Positions 25,374 to 33,211 of a stretch of 33,211 nucleotides of DNA are shown in pieces. A model generated the notes under the pieces. It made no database searches. It saw nothing but the letters and a program-made list of their open reading frames with translations, and was not told the origin of the DNA. How positions within the stretch are numbered: the first letter of the stretch is position 1; each line of letters opens with the position of its first letter. The translations under genes were made by a program, and so were the position numbers. This stretch comes from Xanthomonas vasicola (lineage in GTDB: Bacteria; Pseudomonadota; Gammaproteobacteria; Xanthomonadales; Xanthomonadaceae), in the NCBI RefSeq assembly GCF_000772705.2, contig NZ_JSBW02000031.1, positions 1 to 33,211 on the forward strand. Direction: 5' to 3'.

Positions 25374-26414
25374 TCAGTGCCAATCGGTGGAGGGTTTTTC
25401 CCAGAGGTTGATGCCGCCTTCGACCGCATGGCGATCGATCTCGGCCAACTCCTCTGCACTGAACGGCGCCGCCTGCAAAGCCGCCACGTTTTCGACCAAT
25501 TGCTCCGGGCGGCTGGCGCCCACCAGCGCTGAGCTCACGCGTGGGTCGCGCAGCACCCAGGCCAATGCCAGCTGCGCCAGACTCTGCCCACGCTTGCGCG
25601 CAATCGCCTCCAGCCCACGTGCGCGTTGCAGGTTGTCGTCGGAGAGATGTTCCGGCCGCAGCGAGTGACCACCGGGACGGTTGACGCGCGCATCGCTGGG
25701 CACGCCATTGAGATATTTGCCGGTCAACAAGCCCTGCGCGAGCGGCGTGAATGCGATCACACCAGCGCCAACCTCCGCAGTGGCATCGAACAGCTCATGT
25801 TCGGCCCAACGATTGAACAGGTTGTAGGCCGGCTGATGAATCAGAAGCGGTACCTTCCACTCACGCAGCAATGCGGCGATCTCGCGTGTACGCGCAGCCG
25901 AATACGACGATATGCCCACATACAGCGCCTTGCCCTGCTGCACCGCGCTGGCCAATGCACCGGCAGTCTCTTCCAGCGGCGTCTGCGCATCGAAGCGGTG
26001 CGAGTAGAAGATGTCCACGTACTCCACGCCCAGGCGTTGCAGGCTCTGATCCAGGCTGGACAGCAGGTATTTGCGCGAACTACCGCCCTGCCCGTACGGG
26101 CCCGGCCACATGTCCCAGCCGGCCTTGGTGGAGATGATCAACTCGTCGCGATACGGCTTGAAATCTTCACGCAGCAGGCGGCTGAAATTGATCTCGGCGC
26201 TGCCATACGGCGGGCCGTAATTGTTGGCCAGATCGAAATGGGTGATGCCCAGATCGAAGGCGGTGCGCAGCAGTGCGCGTTGCGTCTCGATCGGCGTGCT
26301 GTCGCCGAAGTTGTGCCACAGGCCCAGCGATAACGCAGGCAACACAAGGCCGCTGCGGCCAACGCGGCGGTAGGCGATACGGTCGTAACGATCGGGATGT
26401 GCGAGGTAGCTCAT
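25374..26414 (-). CDS. yghZ: Aldo/keto reductase, YghZ (L-glyceraldehyde 3-phosphate reductase) type
   Basis: A 346-residue NADPH-dependent reductase of the AKR14/Kv-beta-like group, the same length as E. coli YghZ and similar throughout: LPALSLGLWHNFGD, GITHFDLANNYGPPYGSAE (catalytic Asp and Tyr), ELIISTKAGWDMWPGPYG (catalytic Lys), VDIFYSHRFD (His), LIHQPAYNLFNRW, AFTPLAQGLLTGKYLNG and ALVGASRPEQL (cofactor-binding end). ATG 26414 gives MSYLAHPDRYDRI, matching the family start. YghZ proteins reduce methylglyoxal and other aldehydes. Placed between an FMNH2 monooxygenase and a sulfonate transporter, it may reduce the aldehyde left after desulfonation; that is inference. Confidence 0.92.
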   Translation of the reverse strand: MSYLAHPDRYDRIAYRRVGRSGLVLPALSLGLWHNFGDSTPIETQRALLRTAFDLGITHFDLANNYGPPYGSAEINFSRLLREDFKPYRDELIISTKAGWDMWPGPYGQGGSSRKYLLSSLDQSLQRLGVEYVDIFYSHRFDAQTPLEETAGALASAVQQGKALYVGISSYSAARTREIAALLREWKVPLLIHQPAYNLFNRWAEHELFDATAEVGAGVIAFTPLAQGLLTGKYLNGVPSDARVNRPGGHSLRPEHLSDDNLQRARGLEAIARKRGQSLAQLALAWVLRDPRVSSALVGASRPEQLVENVAALQAAPFSAEELAEIDRHAVEGGINLWEKPSTDWH

Positions 26415-26431
26415 GGGGTATGTCCGGTTGA

Positions 26432-27760
26432 TCAGCGTGCGCTGAAGCGATTGACGGGGCATTGCAGCCCCAGATGATCGCGCAGCGTGCGCCCGGCATA
26501 TTCACGCCGGAACAATCCACGTCGCTGCAGTTCCGGCACGACATACCTGGCCACGTCGGCCAGGCCACCGGGCAGATGCGGCACCATCACGTTGAAGCCA
26601 TCGGCAGCGCCTTGTTCGAACCACGCCTGCAGCTCATCGGCAATCTGCGTGGGGGTGCCGATCAAGCTGTAATGGCCGCGCCCGCCAGCGATGCGCCGGC
26701 CGAGCTGAGCGATGCTCAACTGCTCCTGCCCCGCCAGTTCAGTGAATAACTGCTGGCGGCTGCGCTGGCCGGTTTCGGTCAGCGGCAACTCCGGCAGCGG
26801 GCCATCCGGCGAATATCCCGACAGGTCGAAATTGCCCAGCATGCGCGACAGCAACGCGATGCCCACCTCCGGTTCGACCAGCTCCTGAAACTGCTCGAAT
26901 TTCTCCTGCGCTTGGGCCTGGCTTTTGCCAACCACGATAAACACGCCGGGCAACACCTTCAATGCATCGCGCCCGCGGCCAAACTGTTCCAGCCGGCCCT
27001 TGATATCGGCGTAGAACGCCTGCGCCTTGGCCAGCGACGATTGCGCGGTGAACACCACCTCGGCCGTCTCGGCCGCCAGCGCACGCCCAGGCTCGGACGA
27101 ACCGGCCTGCACCAGCACCGGGTGACCCTGCGGCGCGCGCGCAATATTCAGCGGGCCACGCACCTGAAAATGCGTGCCACGGTGATCCAGCACATGCGCC
27201 CGCGCCGGGTCGTGATGCAGGCCGGCAGCAGTGTCGGCAATGAAGGCATCGTCGTCCCAACTGTCCCACAGCCCGGCGACTACCTGCTGAAATTCGCGCG
27301 CACGCGCATAGCGCTCGGCGTGCACGTAATGCGCATCGCGATTGAAATTCAGCGCTTCATCGGCGGCATCGGAGGTCACCAGATTCCAGCCGGCACGTCC
27401 ACCGGAGAGATGATCCAGCGAGGCGAATTTGCGTGCCACGTGATACGGCTCGTTGTAGCTGGTGGTCATGGTGGCGATCAGGCCGATGCGCTCGCTCACC
27501 ACCGCCAACGCACTGAGCAGCGTGAGCGGCTCGAACAGGCTGGAACGTGCCATGCGCGAGGCCAATGGGCCGCCAGCTGCAGCCAGGCTGTCGGCGACGA
27601 ACACCGTGTCGAACTTGGCGGCTTCGGCAATGCGCACCATCTCGCGGTAATGATCGAACACCAGCGTGTCGGCACTGGCCTGCGGATGCCGCCACGCCGC
27701 CACATGATGGCCGGTGGCCATCAGGAAGGCGCCGAGCGACAGCTGACGTGGCGCACTCAT
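26432..27760 (-). CDS. FMNH2-dependent monooxygenase, NtaA/SnaA/DszA family
   Basis: A 442-residue bacterial-luciferase-like (LLM) flavin monooxygenase. The family splits C-S, C-N or related bonds with O2 and reduced FMN supplied by a separate reductase. Diagnostic segments: LGAFLMATGHHVAAWRHP, AKFDTVFVADSLA, EPLTLLSALAVVSERIGLIATMTTSYNEPYHVARKFASLDHLSGGRAGWNLVTS, YARAREFQQVVAGLWDSWD, HRGTHFQVRGPLNIAR, PVLVQAGSSEPGRALAAETAEVVFTAQ, and PHLPGGLADVARYVVPELQRRG. Closest in layout to DszA/NtaA rather than SsuD (about 380 residues). The true substrate is unknown; the setting with SsuA/C/B suggests an organosulfur compound. No flavin reductase gene is present nearby. Separated from the receptor gene by 67 bases and from the reductase gene by 17. 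Confidence 0.92.
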   Translation of the reverse strand: MSAPRQLSLGAFLMATGHHVAAWRHPQASADTLVFDHYREMVRIAEAAKFDTVFVADSLAAAGGPLASRMARSSLFEPLTLLSALAVVSERIGLIATMTTSYNEPYHVARKFASLDHLSGGRAGWNLVTSDAADEALNFNRDAHYVHAERYARAREFQQVVAGLWDSWDDDAFIADTAAGLHHDPARAHVLDHRGTHFQVRGPLNIARAPQGHPVLVQAGSSEPGRALAAETAEVVFTAQSSLAKAQAFYADIKGRLEQFGRGRDALKVLPGVFIVVGKSQAQAQEKFEQFQELVEPEVGIALLSRMLGNFDLSGYSPDGPLPELPLTETGQRSRQQLFTELAGQEQLSIAQLGRRIAGGRGHYSLIGTPTQIADELQAWFEQGAADGFNVMVPHLPGGLADVARYVVPELQRRGLFRREYAGRTLRDHLGLQCPVNRFSAR

Positions 27761-27827
27761 CGCAGCGCACCGTACAAGGCAGCGATGTCACTACCCACAG
27801 CAACATCAAGAAACATCACACCCATCG

Positions 27828-30083
27828 TCAAAAATCCTTATGCAATTGCAGGCCCACATAACGCTGATCGTCGCGCGGCACCAGGCGGAACACATTGCCG
27901 GTGGCATTGGCCAACAGCGGCGCATACGCGCGGTCGCCGAGATTGCGACCCAGCACTGCCACCCGCCAGCCATGCAGATCGTCGGCCAGCGCGATGCTGG
28001 CATTCCAGATTGCGTAAGGGCCCTGGATGGTTTGCGCGGTCTGGCTAAGGTCGTACTGCACGCTGTCCTGCCAGCTCACATCGCCGTTGAATTGCAGCGC
28101 CAGACTGCCGCGCAACGGCACGCGATAGCCTGCACGCAGATTGCCCTTCCAGTCCGGCGAAAATGGCAGCGGCTTGCCATCCACATTGCAGTTGGCCGCC
28201 GCCGCTGCCGGACAGGCGAAGCGCTGGATGCGCGCCTGCGTATAGGCCAACGATGCGGCCAGGCTAAGCCGCTGGGTAGGGCGGTAATCCAGATCCAGTT
28301 CCAGGCCCTGCGTGCGCACCTGCCCGGCATTGATCAAGCGCGTCACCACCTGCTCGGCCACGGTGTCGAAGAAATTGGCTTGGTAGTTGGCATATTCGGT
28401 ATGGAACAGCGCAAGGTTCGCGCTCAGGCGGTCGTCGAGTGCGCGCGTCTTCAACCCCAGCTCCCACGCATTTGAGGGTTCCGGCTTCAGCGCCGGCGTA
28501 TCGCGCGGCTGCATGTTGAAGAACACGTTGTAGGCCGGGCCCTTGTAGCCGCGCGAATAGGTGAGATAGCCGGTGATCTGCGCATCGACGTCGTACTGCA
28601 GACCGGTGCGGCCGGAGACGCCGTCTTCTGCGGTGCTGCCGCTGCTGGCGGTGGCCGGCAGGATGCCGGTGGCTGCGGTTGCAGAGGTGGACACGCGCTG
28701 GTGTTGATAGTCGAGCGTGTCGCGAGTGAAGCGCGCGCCCAGCACGGCGCGCAGATCCGGGTGCCAATGCCAGGTCGCCTCGCCGAACACTGCATAGGTC
28801 TGCGCGCGGGTGTCGTAATCGGCCACGCCCAGGTTGCTGGCGGTAGGCGAGATCACCGTGCGTTGGTAGGTTTCGTTGCTGCGCGCGTGCAGGTAATACA
28901 GCCCGGCGACCGCTTCCACCGCACGGTCGCGCGGCGTCTGGATGCGCACTTCCTGCGAATATTGCGTGTAGCCAAGATCGCCACGGTCGTGCGAGGACGG
29001 AAACGCCGCGCTGCGTTGCGCAGTGCGATCGCCATCCTGGAACTGGGTGTTGTCCCACTGCCGCCACGCGCTGATCGAGGTCAGCAGCGCATCGCCGAGT
29101 TGCTGATCCAGTTGCAGCGAGGCGCCTTTGTTGGTGTCTTCCAGATGCGTGCGGTAATCACTGTTGATCAGCCGGTTGTCGGCACGCGCGATCACCGGCG
29201 CAAGCGCAGCGGCAAAATCCGCACGCGTGCTGGCCACCACCACACCGCTGGGCGCATCGCTGCGCGAGCGCAGGTCATCGGCCAGCAGCGTTGCGTTCAA
29301 GCTTGGGTCCGGGGTCAGATCCAACCGCAGCCGCGCGCCGGAACGCTGGTAACCGTTGACCGTCTGGCCATCGGCCACATTGCGCACGTTGCCGCCGTAT
29401 TCGGCCCACAACGCCGAGACGCTGGCCTTGAGTACCTCCGGCACCAGCGCGCCGCCAACGCTGGCACGCACGCGGTCTTCGTCGCCGCCACCGAAATGCG
29501 AATAATCCACATAGCCACCGAACACCTCCGGCGCCGGCTTGCTGATGATGTTGAGCACGCCGGCCGAGGCGTTCTTGCCGAACAAGGTGCCCTGCGGCCC
29601 GCGCAATACTCCGATGCGTTCGACATCGAGCAGATCCAGCGTGGCTTGGCCCGGCCGGCCGAGCACCACGCCATCGATCACCGTGGCCACACTGGGTTCG
29701 ACGCCTGGCGAAGTCGAAATGGTGCCCACGCCGCGCATGAACAGCGAGGTGTCCTTGTTGGAAGCACCGGTGCGGAAGGTCAGGCTGGGCACCAGCGCCG
29801 GCAGGTCGGCCACACTATTCCGGTTCTCGCGCTCCAGCGTTTCGCCCTGCACCACGGACACCGCCACCGGCACTTGTTGCAAGGTGGTTTCGCGACGCGT
29901 TGCGGTGACGGTCACCGCCCCCAGGGTCTGCGCTGTGCGCTCCGGCGCTGCGGCGGCATCGCCTACTTCGTCGGCAACCGCCGGCATGCAGGCGCACGCC
30001 AGACTCCATGCAAGCAACTGCGGTATCCCCAACCATCTGGAAGCAGAAACAATACCCGCGGGGCTCCGGTGTCGCGCAATCAT
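27828..30083 (-). CDS. TonB-dependent receptor, probable organosulfur uptake
   Basis: A 751-residue outer-membrane receptor heading the sulfur operon. It has a signal peptide (SLACACMPAVADE), a TonB box (AVTVTATRRE), a plug with PVAVSVVQGETLE, ADLPALVPSL, FMRGVGT, VIDGVVLGRPGQATLDLLDVERIGVLRGPQGTLFGKNASAGVLNI, and a barrel ending in YVGLQLHKDF (terminal Phe). The plug wording is that of the large FecA-unlike 'QGTLFGKN' group common in Xanthomonas and sphingomonads, often for organic substrates rather than siderophores. The preferred start is ATG 30083 because AAAGG lies at a proper distance; ATG 30089 is too close to it. No Fur box; the candidate control site is the palindrome at 30237-30261. 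Confidence 0.9.
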   Translation of the reverse strand: MIARHRSPAGIVSASRWLGIPQLLAWSLACACMPAVADEVGDAAAAPERTAQTLGAVTVTATRRETTLQQVPVAVSVVQGETLERENRNSVADLPALVPSLTFRTGASNKDTSLFMRGVGTISTSPGVEPSVATVIDGVVLGRPGQATLDLLDVERIGVLRGPQGTLFGKNASAGVLNIISKPAPEVFGGYVDYSHFGGGDEDRVRASVGGALVPEVLKASVSALWAEYGGNVRNVADGQTVNGYQRSGARLRLDLTPDPSLNATLLADDLRSRSDAPSGVVVASTRADFAAALAPVIARADNRLINSDYRTHLEDTNKGASLQLDQQLGDALLTSISAWRQWDNTQFQDGDRTAQRSAAFPSSHDRGDLGYTQYSQEVRIQTPRDRAVEAVAGLYYLHARSNETYQRTVISPTASNLGVADYDTRAQTYAVFGEATWHWHPDLRAVLGARFTRDTLDYQHQRVSTSATAATGILPATASSGSTAEDGVSGRTGLQYDVDAQITGYLTYSRGYKGPAYNVFFNMQPRDTPALKPEPSNAWELGLKTRALDDRLSANLALFHTEYANYQANFFDTVAEQVVTRLINAGQVRTQGLELDLDYRPTQRLSLAASLAYTQARIQRFACPAAAAANCNVDGKPLPFSPDWKGNLRAGYRVPLRGSLALQFNGDVSWQDSVQYDLSQTAQTIQGPYAIWNASIALADDLHGWRVAVLGRNLGDRAYAPLLANATGNVFRLVPRDDQRYVGLQLHKDF

Positions 30084-30231
30084 TGACATCCTTTTGTATG
30101 GGCTGGTAGGTGCGCTGCGATGCTGCAGCCGGCGTGCGCCGCAAGGCGCCGCGCCGCGTGATTGACGTGCCACCAGCAAAGCCGCCGCGACCGCGCATGC
30201 GATACGGCATGCTGTTTGCCGGCGTGGCGAG

Positions 30232-30261
30232 CGTCAAATAACCAATGTTTAGGTGGTTATT
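30232..30261 (-). promoter_or_regulatory. Palindromic candidate operator and -35 of the sulfur operon
   Basis: AATAACCA (30237-30244) and its exact complement TGGTTATT (30254-30261) flank a 9-base spacer. On the minus strand the palindrome runs into TTGACG (complement of 30232-30237), a good -35; the -10 is weak, as at activator-dependent promoters. Spacing and AT-rich arms suit a LysR-type activator such as a CysB/SsuR-like sulfur regulator, but the regulator is inferred only from context. The site also lies about 90 bases before the GIY-YIG gene on the other strand. Confidence 0.5.
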
Positions 30262-30352
30262 CACTCAGCGACAGATCACACGTGACAGTCGGCTGGTTGG
30301 CCTGTTGCGCACCCAAGCTGCGCAAGCCCACGCGAGTGGCGATAATGTGCGG

Positions 30353-30661
30353 ATGGATGCACCCAAACCCTGGCACCTCTACCTGCTGCTGTGTCGTAAC
30401 GACAGCTATTACGCCGGCATTACCAACGATTTGGAGCGACGCTTCCAGGCCCATCTGCGCGGCACCGGTGCGCGCTACACGCGCGCCAATCCACCCGTGC
30501 ATGTGCTCGTCAGTCGCACCTATCCGGATCGCGCCAGCGCCTCCCGCGCGGAATGCGCACTCAAACGTCTGCCGCGTGCGCGCAAACTCGCCTGGCTGCA
30601 GGCGCAGCCGCACAGCGCCCACAAGTCACAACCTGCTGACGTGTCGATCACGCGCACCTAG
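30353..30661 (+). CDS. GIY-YIG nuclease-domain protein (UPF0213, YhbQ-like)
   Basis: A 102-residue single-domain GIY-YIG protein. [28 protein letters not shown] holds the GIY (here YAGIT) core and catalytic Arg, followed by [17 protein letters not shown] and [19 protein letters not shown]. Start chosen at ATG 30353 ([14 protein letters not shown]), which fits the family length; a longer frame from 30245 has no homology. A GATAAT (30341) eight bases upstream hints that the message could be nearly leaderless. Role uncertain; YhbQ has been linked to DNA repair. Confidence 0.85.
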   Translation: MDAPKPWHLYLLLCRNDSYYAGITNDLERRFQAHLRGTGARYTRANPPVHVLVSRTYPDRASASRAECALKRLPRARKLAWLQAQPHSAHKSQPADVSITRT

Positions 30662-30705
30662 CCGTGGTTTTCCTAAGCTGCATGCACTCGATCGCGGAGC
30701 CGCGC

Positions 30706-31413
30706 ATGCACTATCAACTGTATTACTGGACCGGCCTGCAGGGCCGCGGCGAGTTCGTGCGATTGGCCTTGGAAGATGCCGGCGCTGCCTATACCGATGT
30801 GGCGCGGACGCACGGCGACGAGGTCATGACTGAATTTCTGGAAGGCGGGCATGTGGGTGCGCAACCGTTCGCACCGCCATTTCTCAAGGCCGGTGACATC
30901 GTGGTGGCGCAGGTTGCAGCGATCCTGCACTTCATCGGCCCGCAGTTGCAGTTGGTAACCGATTCGGAGCCGCAACGTCTGCAGGCGTTGCAATTACAGA
31001 TGACCATTGCCGACTTGGTGGCGGAAGTGCACGACACCCATCACCCGATCGCCACTGGTCTGTATTACGAAGACCAACAGGCCGAAGCCGCCAAGCGCGC
31101 CCAAGACCTATGCGAGAATCGCCTCCCTAAATTTCTGGGGTATTTCGAGCAGGTGCTGCAACAGTCCGGCGGCATGCACGTGCTGGGCACGCATTCGTAC
31201 GTGGATCTGTCGCTGTTTCAAATGATCAGTGGCCTGGAGTACATGTTCCCCAAGCGCATGACGACGCTAGCGACAGACTTACCAGGGTTGATGGCGCTGC
31301 AACAGCGTGTGGCCAAGCGACCGCGTATTGCGGCGTATCTCGCATCCGAACGACGTGTGGCATTCAACACCAATGGCATCTTCCGGCACTACCCGGAGCT
31401 GGATGCAGCCTAG
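30706..31413 (+). CDS. Glutathione S-transferase
   Basis: A 235-residue cytosolic GST. The N-terminal thioredoxin-like domain reads MHYQLYYWTGLQGRGEFVRLALEDAGAAYTDV, with the cis-Pro region FAPPFLK and the glutathione-binding VAQVAAILHFIG. The all-helical C-terminal domain contains QQSGGMHVLGTHSYVDLSLFQMISGLEYMF, in which SYVDLSLF is the conserved N-capping box region. The start at ATG 30706 matches the family and has GGAG seven bases upstream; an upstream ATG at 30664 would add an unlikely leader. The reducing substrate is not predictable. A hairpin follows the stop at 31438-31471. Confidence 0.9.
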   Translation: MHYQLYYWTGLQGRGEFVRLALEDAGAAYTDVARTHGDEVMTEFLEGGHVGAQPFAPPFLKAGDIVVAQVAAILHFIGPQLQLVTDSEPQRLQALQLQMTIADLVAEVHDTHHPIATGLYYEDQQAEAAKRAQDLCENRLPKFLGYFEQVLQQSGGMHVLGTHSYVDLSLFQMISGLEYMFPKRMTTLATDLPGLMALQQRVAKRPRIAAYLASERRVAFNTNGIFRHYPELDAA

Positions 31414-31437
31414 GCGCCGGGGCACCGCGCGCGGATT

Positions 31438-31471
31438 CCAGCAACCCCGCGGCATGCTGCGGTGTTGCTGG
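31438..31471 (+). repeat. Long imperfect hairpin downstream of the GST gene
   Basis: CCAGCAAC (31438-31445) and GTTGCTGG (31464-31471) pair perfectly. Inside them CCGC pairs with GCGG after a one-base mismatch, leaving a palindromic GCATGC-containing loop. There is no T run, so it is a 3'-end stabiliser or repeat element rather than a classic terminator. Confidence 0.6.
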
Positions 31472-31586
31472 ACTGTGGATGTGTCGCTGAGTGCTGTCAT
31501 CGATCACACAGCGCGTCAGGCGTATGGACGTTGAGCGGCGCGTGTCGCACCGCTGCGTGTACGTGCGCCATTGCGTGAACCCACAG

Positions 31587-31608
31587 GGCTGCATGAATGC
31601 GGCCTTTT
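31587..31608 (+). terminator. Weak terminator between convergent genes
   Basis: GGCTGC (31587-31592) pairs with GCGGCC (31599-31604, one G-T pair) around ATGAAT, followed by TTTTAAAA. It may serve the GST gene on the plus strand and, less well, the DUF3014 gene on the minus strand. Confidence 0.45.
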
Positions 31609-31638
31609 AAAAATTGCACGGTTTGGATGCAACTGGCC

Positions 31639-32457
31639 TCAGCGCCCCTGCAACAGCGCCGCGCGGATCCGCTGCAACTGCGCCTTCACTGCAGTCGCTT
31701 GTGTCGGCCCCAGACGCAGCAGCGCCTTTTGCCCCACCGACAATGACTCCAGCGCCGGGGTAACAAAGCGATACCGGCCACGCTCATCGCGTTGTACGCC
31801 GATCGGTTGCGCCGGATCCGGCGTGCGCAGCAGGTGATCGATCACATCGATCACGCGGTCGTTGAAGTAACGATCTGGCGCGCCCAAGTCCGCATATGCC
31901 TGCTGAAACAGCGGATAGAAGCGCACATAGCTACGCGCCAAGGCCTGCGCATCCACGCTGGTGAATGCAGCGACGTAAGGCCCATAGCGCGCCGCATTGG
32001 CCTGATCGATCACCAGGTGCGTGTCTGGACCGGAGACCTGCAACTCGCCCGACACCGGCTGCAGCACCAAGGCACGGCGGCTGATGCTGGGTTGAGTGAG
32101 ATTGTCGATCATCACCACGACGCGTTCGATCAGGTGCTTGCGCAGCACGATCGACAATGCCGTATCGTCCTGCACCAACGCCAGCAGCGCTTCCCAGGCG
32201 GCATCGTCGCTTTGCGCCAATGGCGGAATTGCCGCATCGGCGGCGTCGGCCGAGGGCGCCTGTACCGGATGACGTGGTTCGTTGCTCGCTGGGGCGGGCT
32301 GCGGGTTGACTGCAGCGGCGACTGCGCTGGCGGTGCGAGTGATCGGTGCGGGCAAGGTGGACTCGGTGCCAGCGGGGCCGCCAAACAACCACCAAGCGGC
32401 GCCGGCGATCACCGGGACCGCCAACAACCACGGCCAGCGCGAAGATTTGGTTTGCAT
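31639..32457 (-). CDS. DUF3014 family membrane-anchored protein
   Basis: A 272-residue protein of unknown function matching the DUF3014 layout. It has a short cytoplasmic start (MQTKSSRWP), one membrane helix (WLLAVPVIAGAAWWLFGG), a linker rich in Pro and Ala, and a periplasmic domain with VLRKHLIERVVVMIDNLTQPSISRR, ARYGPYVAAFTSVDAQALARSYVRFYPLFQQAYADLG, YFNDRVIDVIDHLL and VGQKALLRLGP. ATG 32457 has AGGAG seven bases upstream. It stands alone with convergent and IS neighbours, so context says nothing on its role. Confidence 0.85.
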   Translation of the reverse strand: MQTKSSRWPWLLAVPVIAGAAWWLFGGPAGTESTLPAPITRTASAVAAAVNPQPAPASNEPRHPVQAPSADAADAAIPPLAQSDDAAWEALLALVQDDTALSIVLRKHLIERVVVMIDNLTQPSISRRALVLQPVSGELQVSGPDTHLVIDQANAARYGPYVAAFTSVDAQALARSYVRFYPLFQQAYADLGAPDRYFNDRVIDVIDHLLRTPDPAQPIGVQRDERGRYRFVTPALESLSVGQKALLRLGPTQATAVKAQLQRIRAALLQGR

Positions 32458-32651
32458 CGTGGAACTCCTGACATCGACAACATCCAAGGTGTGACCGTGG
32501 GATATCGCGGTGGTTCCATCGATCTGCAATCTGGAGTGCGCGGTGCCCTCACCAGACAGTTGGCTGGTGGTTTTCTAAAGAATGCGAGGACTGCGCCTGT
32601 GGTCTGCTGGTTGCTTGTTGAAAACGTTGCAAACTGACCAACTCAACGGGT

Positions 32652-32753
32652 CCTTGCCGGCTCACCGTCGCGGGACCCTTGGCGGCATGAATGCCGCCAA
32701 GGAGCTTACAGGGACGTACTTGCAGCGTGTCCTGCGATGGTGGGCGGGCAAGG
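32652..32753. repeat. Compound palindromic repeat of about 100 bp
   Basis: Outer arms of 25 bases (32652-32676 and 32729-32753) are inverted copies with 21 matches. Between them is a perfect 11-bp hairpin, CCTTGGCGGCA (32677-32687), loop TGAA, and its complement (32692-32702). The whole folds as a nested or branched structure. It looks like a dispersed Xanthomonas intergenic element; I see one copy here. Confidence 0.7.
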
Positions 32754-32819
32754 CCAAGCAGCAAACCGGCAGAACCTTCGCTCTGCAATTCACTCACTTT
32801 AGAGCGGCTAGCAAAGCCA

Positions 32820-32891
32820 CTGCGCCGTCGCCAAGTGGGCGCGGCCGGTGCTCGGAATCGGCATGTACCACTCGCACACTCCGGGTCTAAG
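32820..32891 (+). repeat. Dispersed intergenic repeat, copy 2
   Basis: Contains GGAATCGGCATGTACCACTC with GGCCGGTGCT before it and CACAC after it. It matches the minus-strand copy at 15585-15651 almost completely over about 35 bases and partly over about 60. Possible small coding frames through it are shared by both copies only because the DNA is repeated. Confidence 0.7.
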
Positions 32892-33006
32892 CGCGACGCG
32901 CACACCTCCTGACGGCTGCTCGCTACCTTGTTGTTAGCCCGACGCCCCCCCAACTTTGAGTAGCCCCTCGGTTTGGAGTCCAATTCCTAACTCGGGGAGA
33001 TTGGAC

Positions 33007-33211
33007 GTGAAGAAGCGTTTTTCTGAAGAACAGATCATCGGCTCCCTGCGCGGAGCTGATGCCGGTGTGGCGATCAAGGACCTGTGCCGGCGGCATGGCT
33101 TCAGCGAGGCGTCCTATTATCTGTGGCGCAGCAAGTTTGGCGGCATGAGCGTGCCCGACGCCAAGCGGCTCAAGGACCTTGAGGCCGAGAACGCGCGGCT
33201 AAAGAAGTTGC
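33007..33211 (+). mobile_element. IS3-family transposase OrfA (IS407-like group), cut by the window edge
   Basis: A GTG start at 33007, after GGGGAGA, opens a frame reading KKRFSEEQIIGSLRGADAG, then KDLCRRHGFSEASYYLWRSKFGG and the start of the leucine-zipper region LKDLEAENARLKKL. This is OrfA of IS3-type elements: a helix-turn-helix DNA-binding domain followed by a coiled coil. It is open to the window end; OrfB would lie beyond. The element probably begins around 32930-32960. Confidence 0.85.

Larger units (their letters stand above)
32458..33006. other. Non-coding, repeat-filled stretch before the IS3-type element
   Basis: No supported gene. It holds the upstream region of the DUF3014 gene, a compound palindrome at 32652-32753, the second copy of a short repeat at 32820-32891, and from roughly 32930 the left end of the IS element, whose exact terminal repeat I could not define. 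Confidence 0.55.

Noticed and set aside
28701..30086. Long plus-strand open frame opposite the TonB receptor
   Set aside because: Composition is typical of a shadow frame; the minus strand has a complete receptor with signal peptide, plug and barrel.
1..33211. tRNA genes, CRISPR arrays, prophage or toxin-antitoxin modules
   Set aside because: No cloverleaf-like or T-loop sequences, no regularly spaced repeats, and no phage or toxin-type proteins were seen.

Overview
The window has the high GC, codon usage and gene content of a Xanthomonas chromosome. The key markers are a vibrioferrin/xanthoferrin-type siderophore cluster with its own TonB receptor, ClpB and MetY of the Xanthomonas type, several TonB-dependent receptors, and typical Xanthomonas intergenic palindromes. 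The genus is confident; I cannot fix the species. Both ends lie in insertion sequences: a decayed IS481-type transposase at the left and the start of an IS3-type OrfA at the right.

Layout. 1-431: IS481 transposase remnant (-). 971-2668: YbaL-type cation/proton antiporter, followed by a terminator that may close a small RNA. 2952-13402 (+): iron acquisition. A Fur-box promoter precedes an HpcH/HpaI-fold enzyme (SbnG-like, probably a citrate synthase), the TonB receptor (xsuA), then xssA-xssE (ATP-grasp ligase, NIS synthetase, MFS exporter, second NIS synthetase, PLP decarboxylase). The xss genes overlap by 4-23 nt. Together they should make, export and re-import a citrate-based alpha-hydroxycarboxylate siderophore.

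13306-17880 (-): a decayed vitamin B12 region. A well-formed cobalamin riboswitch leads into btuB, which carries a one-base frameshift. Then come an intact small membrane protein, a collapsed paralogue of it, cobO with a one-base frameshift, and the first 46 codons of cbiB fused to the 3' end of a GyrI-like regulator gene. The rest of the cobalamin pathway expected here is gone. The large genes elsewhere in the window are unbroken, so this looks like real local gene loss rather than random sequencing error.

18143-22314 (-): metY (O-acetylhomoserine sulfhydrylase) and clpB, the latter with a good heat-shock promoter. 22513-30083 (-): an organosulfur uptake and desulfurisation operon in transcription order: TonB receptor, DszA/NtaA-type FMNH2 monooxygenase, YghZ-type aldo/keto reductase, then SsuA-, SsuC- and SsuB-like ABC transporter. 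A palindrome at 30237-30261 overlaps the probable -35 and is a candidate operator. The released sulfite, once reduced to sulfide, could feed the neighbouring metY.

30353-32457: GIY-YIG protein and glutathione S-transferase (+), then a DUF3014 membrane protein (-). 32458-33006 has no gene but holds a compound palindrome of about 100 bp and a second copy of a short repeat also found at 15585-15651. The IS3-type element begins after it.

No tRNA, rRNA, CRISPR array or prophage was found.
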